Shown in pieces: positions 6,910 to 12,996 of a stretch of 12,996 nucleotides of DNA. The translations under genes and the position numbers were made by a program. How positions within the stretch are numbered: position 1 is the first letter of the stretch; each line of letters begins with the position of its first letter. The stretch spans positions 1 through 12,996 of the forward strand of contig JAHDYN010000014.1 of assembly GCA_023383735.1 (NCBI GenBank), in the 5' to 3' direction. Source of the DNA: Gammaproteobacteria bacterium. Lineage in GTDB: Bacteria; Pseudomonadota; Gammaproteobacteria; Steroidobacterales; GCA-2729495. The notes below the pieces were generated by a model. The model saw only the letters and a program-made list of their open reading frames with translations, searched no databases and was not told the DNA's origin.

Positions 6910-7112
6910 CCAAGCCTCATGCCCGGCTGAAGACTAGCACCGGCGTCTGCATGCCGGGCGGGATTTTGCCGTTGCCCGGGCTTTACTGCGGCCTTTCACC
7001 ACATTTGCACTGGCGGCGCATTAACCGCGTGAACAGGCCGGTTATCGGCATCGCCGCAGCGGCTGTCCGACTGTTCAGATGGCGCCGGGTCAGCCATTTG
7101 CCGGAGCCAAAG
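6910..7112. other. Divergent intergenic region
   Basis: This 203-nt gap separates the divergent hydrolase and SpvB/RHS genes and must hold both promoters if each has its own. I see only scattered G+C-rich inverted repeats (for example GCCCGGC 6921-6927 with GCCGGGC 6953-6959, a 25-nt loop) and no convincing -35/-10 pair or known operator. A GTG at 7029 is in frame with the downstream gene, but has no ribosome binding site and would bury the signal peptide. Confidence 0.4.
7103..7106 (+). promoter_or_regulatory. Ribosome binding site deciding the toxin-gene start
   Basis: GGAG at 7103-7106 lies six nt before the ATG at 7113. It selects that ATG over the in-frame GTG at 7029, and the ATG places a Sec signal peptide exactly at the N terminus. 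Confidence 0.6.
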
Positions 7113-10100
7113 ATGCAGTACGCGATATTCCTCCGATCTCTCCTGCGGTGTTGTCCGGGGCTGCTCGCCGCATTGCTGCTCGGCCAGACTGCGGGTGCAG
7201 CGGCGATCGGCCGTATCGTTGCCGAGTACGGTGTCGATCCGGCCGGCGCTGCCACCTGGTCGATGCCGATCAGCGTGACGGCCGGTCGCGGCGGCCTGCG
7301 GCCGGCTGTCGGCCTGCGTTACAACAGTCACGACGGCGACGGTCTCGCCGGCGCAGGCATGACCCTCACCGGGCTGTCGAAGATCAGCCGCTGTGCGCAG
7401 AGCATTGCTGTCGACGGGCGGATGCAGGGCGTGCGCTTTGCCAGCGGTGACCGCTACTGCCTCGATGGCCAGCCACTGGTGCTGGTGTCCGGCGTCTACG
7501 GCGCAGAAGGTGCCGAGTACCGCACCGAGATCAACAACCTGCAGCGCATCGTGTCCCGTGGGCAGCAGGGCAGCGGACCCGCCTGGTTCGAGGTACAGCA
7601 TCCCGACGGACTCACCTGGCGCTACGGCAACGATGCCGATTCGCGCATCGAGGGGGTGGGCGTGGGCAGCGAGGTTCGCGAGTGGGCGATCAACCAGATC
7701 GGCGACAAGTTCGGCAACCAGATGCTGTTCAGCTGGAACGAAGACCAGACCAGCGGCGAGGCAGTGCCGGCCGAAATCCGCTGGAGCGCGGATTCGAGCG
7801 GCAGTGGTGCCCGCTTTCGACTGGTGTTCGTGTACGAATCGCGCCCCGCCATGCACCAGCGCGCCGGCTACACCTGGGGAGCGCGCTGGCAGCGCGCCAC
7901 GCGGCTGCAAACCATCCGTTACGAATTCGATGCCGGCTCGGGCTTTGCACTCGTGCACAGCTGGTCGCTGGGCTATGCGGCGCCGAATGGCAGCGAGCGC
8001 GATCGCGTGACCAGTGTGCGCCAGTGCGGTCCGAGCGAGTGCCTGCCTGATACGGTACTGGGGTGGCCGAACGTGGCGCCGGGTTTCCAGCCAGCTGCGG
8101 TCGGCGCCACCGATCCGCTGGCCCATGAAGCGCTGTTTGCCGACCACGACGGCGATGGCGACATGGACCTGCATGTTCCGGTCGTGGTGGGCAGCAGTCG
8201 TCTGTGGCGGGTGCGTCGCGCCACCACGGCGGTTTTCAACCCCTATGTCGGCGTGCCGATCGCGACGAGCGTGCCGGCCAATGGTCCTGCCTACCTCATC
8301 GAATACGACGGTGACGGCCGGCGTGACCTGGTCACGACAGGTCCCGGCGGTTCGCCCTACTGGCATGTCTATCGCTCGACCGGCGCCGGTTTTGCCACCG
8401 GCGTGAGTACCGGCCTGGCGACGGCCGCCGCGCCGGCCCTGCTGGTACTGGACCCCGACGGCGACGGTCTCAGCGACCTGGGCTACTTCAAGGACGGTGC
8501 ACTCCATTACCTGCCCAATATCGGCGGCGGATTTGCAGCCGCGCGCGCGACCGGCGTCATCCAGTCATCCGGCCCCTACCTGGCTGCCCTGGATGCGGCC
8601 GCGGTGGATGGCGGTTCCGATTTCGATGGCGATGGCAGGCGTGATCTGCTGGTCACGCGCAAGTCGCTGAATCAATATGTTCCCGGTTCGGTACAGGTCT
8701 ATCTCTCTACCGGCAGCGACTTTCAGTCCATGGATCCCGGTTTCAAGCTGAGCCTCACGATCAACGGCGAGTGCTACGGTCTCGATCTGAATGGCGATGG
8801 CCTTGCCGACCTTGTGTGTCGTGAGGGCTTGAAAGGCTGGTGGAGCTGGACGGCAAGGATCAGCAAGGGCAATGCCTGGTCTGCCTACCAGCTGGTCAAC
8901 ATCTCGACCCTTGCCGACCCGGTCGTACGCACTGCCGATGTCGATGGCGATGGCCGTGATGACCTGATCTGCCAGCTCAATGGCACGACCTGGCGCGCGC
9001 ATCTGGCCAATGGCGGAATGACCTCCCCCGTGCTCGACAATGCCGATCCGTCACGCTATGTGGACCTCAGCCCGGGCATCAGCAATTCTTCGAATCCCGT
9101 CCTGCTTTCGCTGGTCGATGCCGATGCCGACGGACAGACCGATCTGGTGTTCAGCGAGGCCAATGGCCGCTGGCAGGTACGCAAGCGGTCGGGTCCGCGA
9201 TCCGATCTGCTCACCTCGGTCACCGATGGACTGGGCAACACCTGGCGTCCGGAGTATTCGCCCCTGGCGACCTTTGCAGGCTATAGCCACGGTGGCAGCG
9301 ATGGTGCCGACCAGTACCTGATGCGGGGCGGTGCATTGCAGGTGGTCGGCAAGTACACGGCCAACGACGGCATCGGCGGCGAGTACACCATGAGCTTTGC
9401 GTATGCGAGCGGCAGAATGAACCGTCTCGGCCGGGGCTTCCTCGGCTTCGAGAAGGTGCGTGCCACCGATTCACGCCATGCCGCCCTGCATGGGGTGTCC
9501 GTGTACACGGAAACGGTGTACCGGCAGGATTTTCCCTACATCGGCCTGGCCGAGCTGGTGACCACCATGCGCAGCGACGGTCGCAAGATCAGCGTGGTCG
9601 ATCCGGGCTGGGCCGTGAACACCCGCGCCGCTGCCGCGAGCGATCCTGCTGCCAACTACCACCTGGTCCTCATGACCAGGGAGACCACTGAGGACTACGA
9701 GACAGATCCGGACGGCGGAGCACTGGGCCAGCTGTTGCGCACGCGGACGACCAGCCGCTCATTCAACACCAACCATGGTGTACCGGTATCTGAAACGACC
9801 GTGCTCACTTCGCCGGCAGACCCGGCGGTCTACACCACAACCACGGCCACCACCCTCGATGACTCGCTGCGGATCGGTCAATACTGTCTGGGTCGGCCGA
9901 GCCGGGTCAGCATCACCAAAGAGAATTCACAGGCAACCCCTGTCACCCGCACCAGGCGCTATGTCTGGTCGGCAAGCACCTGCAGCAGGGAAATGGAAGT
10001 GAGCGGCGAACCGGGGCCGTTGGCCCAGCGGCTCGTGACCATGCAGGCATGGAACGAGCGCGGTCAGCTTGCCGAGGTCACGCGCATGGCTGCGGATCTC

Positions 10101-12996
10101 TCCTTGCCCGAACGCAAGACGATCTACAGCTACGACGCCTGGGGTCATCGTCCCGTCACCGAAACCGCGGTGATCAGTGGCCAGGCCAGCCCCGTGATCA
10201 GTCGTGCCTGGAACTATGGCCTGGACCTGCAGCGCAGTGAAACCAGTCCCCGTGGACTCGTGACGAACTGGGTCTGGGACGAGTTTGGCCGGATGAAACA
10301 GGAAACCCGCGCCGATGGCCCGAGCACGACAGTGCAGTACCTGCCCTGTGCCGGAAACTGCTTTGCAGCTCGCGGCGTCTACCAGGTCCGCTCGAGCCGC
10401 AGCGATGGTTTCTGGTCAACGGCGATCAACGACGCCTGGGGCCGGGCCGTCGGCAGCGAATTTCCGCTCACCGGCGGGCAGACCAGCCGCCAGCTCACCG
10501 AGTACGATGCCCTGGGCAGAATGCAGCGCCAGACCGTCCCCTACATCAGCGGCGATGCGCAATACTGGGTCGACTACGGCTACGACCTGGCGGGCCGCAA
10601 GAAGAGCGAGGACAGGCCGGCGGACGAGGCGGGCAGCGCCGTGGCCAGCACGCGCTGGACTTCGAGCCTCCTGAGCAAGACCGTGCGCGATGCCGAAAAC
10701 CGGATCACCACGCAGACCTACGATGTCGAAGATCGCCTGGTCGCGGTGAGTTCGCCGGCCGGTGGCACGGCTTCGTATACCTATACGCCCTTCGGCGAGC
10801 TCAGAACGCTCAGCGATGCCAACGGCCACGTCACCACCCTGAGCTACGACGAGCGTGGCCTGCAGACCAGCGTCGAGTCGGCCGATACCGGTCGGCGCAG
10901 CTCCGCCTGGAATACTTTCGGCGAACTCGTCAGTCAGACCGATGCGCTTTCGCCCGCCAACACGATCAGCTTCAGCTATGACCAGCTCGGCCGGCTGGTC
11001 CAGCGCACTGATCCGGGCCAGAGCCCGACCACCTGGACCTTCCACACTGCCAGCGGGCCATTGCTCGGCCTGCCTCAGCGGGTGACTGCACCGCTCGGCA
11101 GTACTGCCGCCGGCTTCGTCGAGCAGTACGGCTACGATGCGCTCGGGCGCCGGACCTCGGTGTCCACCACCATCGACGGCACAACCTACCTGACCGGCTA
11201 CGGCTGGGATTCGCTGGGCCGCGTCGCCACCATGAGCTACCCGCAGACAGTCGACGGCGCGCAGATGTCGCTCGCCTATCATTACGACAGCACCGGCAAT
11301 CTCGATGTGGTCGAGCAGGATATCGGTGGCGGCGGATCCTTCTGGATGCGCGTCTATGACCTGCAGAGCATGGATGCGGTTGGCCGGCGCCGGCATGTCA
11401 GGCTCGGCAGCTATAGCCAGGTCGACGAACAGCATGTCTATGACCGGGCCAGCACGCGCCTGCGGGAGATCAGGACCGGTCCGGGCATGGGCACCAGTCG
11501 CCAGAACTACAGCTATGTCTGGGACAAGACGGGGAACCTGCTGCAACGGCAGGATCTCCGTCAGGGCATCAGCGAGGAGTTCAGCTACGCCGAACAGAGC
11601 CGCCTGCTGAGCGCCAGGCGCAACGGCGTGCAGAGCCTGGCGCTGAGCTACGACCCGGCCGGCCGTATCCGCAGCAAGTCGGACGTCGGTACCTACAGCT
11701 ATGGCGCCGCTCATCCCGGTGCGGTGCTGGCGATTTCCGGTGGACCGGCCGGCAGCCAGAGCTTTGGCTACGACGCCAACGGCAACATGACGAGCCGCAA
11801 CGGCAAGACGCTGAGCTGGACGGCCGCACAGCTGCCAAAGCGCATCAACCACACGGGTTCGGACTATGCCGAATTCGAGTACGGACCCGATCGGCAGCGG
11901 ATCCGGCAGATTGCCCGCACCGGCGGCGCGACCGTCACGACCTGGTACATCGGACCGCACTTCGAGGTGCAGCAGAGCGGCAGCAACCGCCGCTACCAGT
12001 CCAACATCGTCGTGAACGGGGAGATGATCCTGTCGCAGGTCGAGCAGTCCAGTCCGCTGACTTTCGATGCGTATTTCGTCCACCGCGATCATCAGGGCAG
12101 CGTCGACGCACTGAGCCGCTTCGTCGGCACCGGGCCGCAGCAGATCGCACCGCGTTTCGATGTCTTCGGCAAGCGCCGCAATGCCGACTGGACGGCGGAC
12201 ACGGCCGGCGCGCGCTACGCGGATGCGCAGTTCACGCGCCGCGGCTATACCGGGCACGAACACCTGGACAACGTCCGGCTGATCCACATGAACGGGAGGC
12301 TGCAGGATCCGCTGCTCGGCGTGATGCTTACACCCGATCCGCTGCTCGGCATGCTCGGCAATTCACAGAGCCTCGGCCGCTATGCCTATGTGACCAACAA
12401 CCCCGCGTCGCTCCGTGATCCGGGTGGCTTCCTGTTCGGGAAGGTTGGCAAGTTCTTCAAGCGCGCCATCCGCGGGTTCGGCAGCCTGGCCCGACGCACG
12501 GTGCGCAACTACGGACGGGAGATCGTTGCCGCGGTAGCCGCGTATTACACGGCCGGCGCGGTCAGCGGCGCCTATATGGCCGCAACGCCCACCGCGAGCC
12601 TGGCCGTGGGTGATACCCTCGGTGCAGTGGCCGGTGGCGCTGTGGCGGGCGGTGTCTCCACAGGCGAAGTGCGTGGCGTGCTGGTCGGCGCTGCCGGTGG
12701 TGCGGCGTTCGGCGCGATGGGTGCAAGCTATGGCGATGCCTGGAACGCCGAACGCGTGCTCCTCTCGGGTGCCGCAGGCGGTGCACTGGCGGAGGCGGGC
12801 GGTGGCGAGTTCCGCCAGGGCTTCATGTTTGCCGGCGGTGCCGCGGGTTTTGCCTGGGGCTATCAGGAAATCGTCAACTATGGCGCGACCTGGGAGCCGG
12901 GTGGAGAGGCGCGAGGCAAAGATCGATTTACCATGCCAGGCAGGGGCGACATCAATTTTGGCGCCGCTGCTCAAGTGGTTGACCCAAACTCATTCT
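7113..12996 (+). CDS. SpvB / calcium-loop propeller / RHS (TcB-TcC-like) secreted toxin, 3' end beyond window
   Basis: The frame is open for 1961 codons from the ATG at 7113 to the window end; I translated it by hand and met no stop. Residues 1-31 form a Sec signal peptide (Arg residues, LLAALLLG core, cleavage near AGA-AA). Residues ~33-335 match the SpvB/TcB head: SMPISVTAGRGGLRPAVGLR with YNS, then GAGMTLTGLSKISRC and YRTEINN. Seven calcium-type loops follow (starting at residues 344, 397, 447, 503, 558, 609, 669). GRGFLGFEK (773-781) and DFPYIG mark the TcdB middle domain. From about residue 1000 there are many YD/RHS repeats (YDALGR, YDQLGR, YDPAGR, YDANGN). The RHS shell closes with H1657-RDHQGSVDAL, the GYTGHEHLDNVRLIHMNGR block (1711-1729), NRYAYVTNNP-like GRYAYVTNNP and D1769-PGGF. 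The remaining 188 residues are cationic, then glycine-rich, leading to a toxin tip not in the window. RHS shells of Tc toxins encapsulate and self-cleave their C-terminal effector. No TcA-like partner or immunity gene is visible. Confidence 0.92.
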   Translation, partial: MQYAIFLRSLLRCCPGLLAALLLGQTAGAAAIGRIVAEYGVDPAGAATWSMPISVTAGRGGLRPAVGLRYNSHDGDGLAGAGMTLTGLSKISRCAQSIAVDGRMQGVRFASGDRYCLDGQPLVLVSGVYGAEGAEYRTEINNLQRIVSRGQQGSGPAWFEVQHPDGLTWRYGNDADSRIEGVGVGSEVREWAINQIGDKFGNQMLFSWNEDQTSGEAVPAEIRWSADSSGSGARFRLVFVYESRPAMHQRAGYTWGARWQRATRLQTIRYEFDAGSGFALVHSWSLGYAAPNGSERDRVTSVRQCGPSECLPDTVLGWPNVAPGFQPAAVGATDPLAHEALFADHDGDGDMDLHVPVVVGSSRLWRVRRATTAVFNPYVGVPIATSVPANGPAYLIEYDGDGRRDLVTTGPGGSPYWHVYRSTGAGFATGVSTGLATAAAPALLVLDPDGDGLSDLGYFKDGALHYLPNIGGGFAAARATGVIQSSGPYLAALDAAAVDGGSDFDGDGRRDLLVTRKSLNQYVPGSVQVYLSTGSDFQSMDPGFKLSLTINGECYGLDLNGDGLADLVCREGLKGWWSWTARISKGNAWSAYQLVNISTLADPVVRTADVDGDGRDDLICQLNGTTWRAHLANGGMTSPVLDNADPSRYVDLSPGISNSSNPVLLSLVDADADGQTDLVFSEANGRWQVRKRSGPRSDLLTSVTDGLGNTWRPEYSPLATFAGYSHGGSDGADQYLMRGGALQVVGKYTANDGIGGEYTMSFAYASGRMNRLGRGFLGFEKVRATDSRHAALHGVSVYTETVYRQDFPYIGLAELVTTMRSDGRKISVVDPGWAVNTRAAAASDPAANYHLVLMTRETTEDYETDPDGGALGQLLRTRTTSRSFNTNHGVPVSETTVLTSPADPAVYTTTTATTLDDSLRIGQYCLGRPSRVSITKENSQATPVTRTRRYVWSASTCSREMEVSGEPGPLAQRLVTMQAWNERGQLAEVTRMAADLSLPERKTIYSYDAWGHRPVTETAVISGQASPVISRAWNYGLDLQRSETSPRGLVTNWVWDEFGRMKQETRADGPSTTVQYLPCAGNCFAARGVYQVRSSRSDGFWSTAINDAWGRAVGSEFPLTGGQTSRQLTEYDALGRMQRQTVPYISGDAQYWVDYGYDLAGRKKSEDRPADEAGSAVASTRWTSSLLSKTVRDAENRITTQTYDVEDRLVAVSSPAGGTASYTYTPFGELRTLSDANGHVTTLSYDERGLQTSVESADTGRRSSAWNTFGELVSQTDALSPANTISFSYDQLGRLVQRTDPGQSPTTWTFHTASGPLLGLPQRVTAPLGSTAAGFVEQYGYDALGRRTSVSTTIDGTTYLTGYGWDSLGRVATMSYPQTVDGAQMSLAYHYDSTGNLDVVEQDIGGGGSFWMRVYDLQSMDAVGRRRHVRLGSYSQVDEQHVYDRASTRLREIRTGPGMGTSRQNYSYVWDKTGNLLQRQDLRQGISEEFSYAEQSRLLSARRNGVQSLALSYDPAGRIRSKSDVGTYSYGAAHPGAVLAISGGPAGSQSFGYDANGNMTSRNGKTLSWTAAQLPKRINHTGSDYAEFEYGPDRQRIRQIARTGGATVTTWYIGPHFEVQQSGSNRRYQSNIVVNGEMILSQVEQSSPLTFDAYFVHRDHQGSVDALSRFVGTGPQQIAPRFDVFGKRRNADWTADTAGARYADAQFTRRGYTGHEHLDNVRLIHMNGRLQDPLLGVMLTPDPLLGMLGNSQSLGRYAYVTNNPASLRDPGGFLFGKVGKFFKRAIRGFGSLARRTVRNYGREIVAAVAAYYTAGAVSGAYMAATPTASLAVGDTLGAVAGGAVAGGVSTGEVRGVLVGAAGGAAFGAMGASYGDAWNAERVLLSGAAGGALAEAGGGEFRQGFMFAGGAAGFAWGYQEIVNYGATWEPGGEARGKDRFTMPGRGDINFGAAAQVVDPNSF
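8142..9143 (+). repeat. Seven DxDxDGxxD calcium-loop repeats (FG-GAP/VCBS type)
   Basis: Within the large gene, nine-residue loops occur at residues 344-352 (DHDGDGDMD), 397-405 (EYDGDGRRD), 447-455 (DPDGDGLSD), 503-511 (DFDGDGRRD), 558-566 (DLNGDGLAD), 609-617 (DVDGDGRDD) and 669-677 (DADADGQTD). Steps are 53, 50, 56, 55, 51 and 60 residues, the spacing of beta-propeller blades. Each loop resembles the calcium site of integrin-like FG-GAP blades. The second starts with Glu instead of Asp; the seventh has Ala-Asp in place of Gly-Asp. Confidence 0.88.
10122..12428 (+). repeat. YD/RHS repeat shell and conserved closing core
   Basis: Protein-level degenerate repeats of the form xxYDxxGRLxxxx cover roughly residues 1004-1772. 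Clear units are YSYDAWGHRP, NWVWDEFGRM, EYDALGRMQR, YGYDLAGRKK, LSYDERGLQT, FSYDQLGRLV, YGYDALGRRT, YGWDSLGRVA, YHYDSTGNLD, LSYDPAGRIR and FGYDANGNMT. Nucleotide identity between units is low, so the array is old and not prone to slippage. It ends at DPGG (1769-1772), the position where RHS/TcC proteins are cut by their own aspartyl protease activity. Confidence 0.85.
12306..12350 (+). repeat. 15-bp exact direct repeat, 30-bp period, inside the RHS closing core
   Basis: GATCCGCTGCTCGGC occurs at 12306-12320 and again at 12336-12350, exactly 30 bp (ten codons) later, so both encode DPLLG in the same frame. The total length of this segment fits the normal spacing between the xDPxLG and xDPxxx elements of related RHS cores as I remember them. 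The second copy therefore probably arose by local sequence copying and not by an insertion. Confidence 0.7.

Noticed and set aside
6921..6959. Inverted repeat GCCCGGC / GCCGGGC in the hydrolase-toxin gap
   Set aside because: Seven-bp arms with a 25-nt loop in G+C-rich DNA are expected by chance and no T tract follows.
7029..7112. In-frame GTG at 7029 as start of the SpvB/RHS gene
   Set aside because: No ribosome binding site is present and the added residues would precede and disrupt the signal peptide; ATG 7113 has GGAG at good spacing.
7143..7160. Cys-Cys in the signal peptide of the SpvB/RHS protein as a lipoprotein lipobox
   Set aside because: The cysteines (residues 13-14) precede the hydrophobic core instead of following it, and there is no lipobox at the end of the core.
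6996..8507. Long reverse-strand open frame (503 codons) opposite the start of the SpvB-like gene
   Set aside because: Its product is rich in His, Arg, Gln and Ala with no domain pattern, and the forward frame has a signal peptide, ribosome site and clear SpvB homology. It is a G+C-driven shadow.
10416..12287. Long reverse-strand open frame (623 codons) opposite the RHS shell
   Set aside because: It mirrors the YD-repeat coding strand; the forward frame carries recognised RHS motifs throughout. No homologous motif is seen in the reverse product.
12363..12974. Reverse-strand open frame (203 codons) at the window end, considered as a possible immunity gene
   Set aside because: It overlaps the coding region of the toxin C terminus, lacks recognisable motifs, and immunity genes normally follow the toxin gene on the same strand.
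1..12996. tRNA/rRNA genes, CRISPR arrays, insertion sequences or phage attachment sites
   Set aside because: I looked for cloverleaf-like segments, regularly spaced repeats, transposase motifs and flanking duplications and found none.

Overview
The window is G+C-rich bacterial chromosome, densely coded, with overlapping start/stop codons and codon usage biased to G/C in third positions. The aroK-aroB pair, the dNTPase, the PilZ-containing J-protein and the calcium-loop/Big_1-type surface protein together suggest a gammaproteobacterium, possibly near the Xanthomonadales/Nevskiales. That placement rests on gene content and style only.

Layout. (1) 1-777: C-terminal part of a secreted or surface Ig-like (Big_1 type) protein with a calcium-loop-like insert. 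A perfect 20-bp hairpin (791-834) follows it. (2) 877-5093: a tight forward cluster of aroK (shikimate kinase), aroB (3-dehydroquinate synthase), a dGTP triphosphohydrolase-like HD protein, and a MATE-family exporter. The last three junctions are 13 nt apart, a GTGA overlap and an ATGA overlap, so the cluster is probably one translationally coupled transcript. (3) 5074-6117: a small unknown reverse-strand gene overlapping the MATE gene tail to tail, and divergent from it a J-domain / zinc-ribbon / PilZ fusion protein. (4) 6133-6909, reverse: a membrane-anchored alpha/beta hydrolase. (5) 7113 to the window end: one uninterrupted reading frame of at least 1961 codons, hand-translated without a stop. 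It encodes a Sec-exported protein of the SpvB / calcium-loop propeller / RHS (YD-repeat) type, equivalent to a fused TcB-TcC toxin chain.

Functional picture. Region 2 is housekeeping: two shikimate-pathway enzymes, nucleotide-pool control and export. Region 5 is accessory and the most interesting part. It has a signal peptide, an SpvB-like head, exactly seven DxDxDGxxD calcium loops at 50-60-residue spacing, a GRGFLGF mid-domain motif, an RHS shell ending at a DPGG site, then a cationic and glycine-rich segment leading to a toxin tip outside the window. The toxin activity and any immunity gene cannot be read here. The J-Zn-PilZ protein suggests a chaperone partner tuned by cyclic di-GMP. No RNA genes, insertion sequences, CRISPR arrays or origins were seen. 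No gene-free stretch exceeds 300 bases; the longest is the 203-base divergent gap at 6910-7112.
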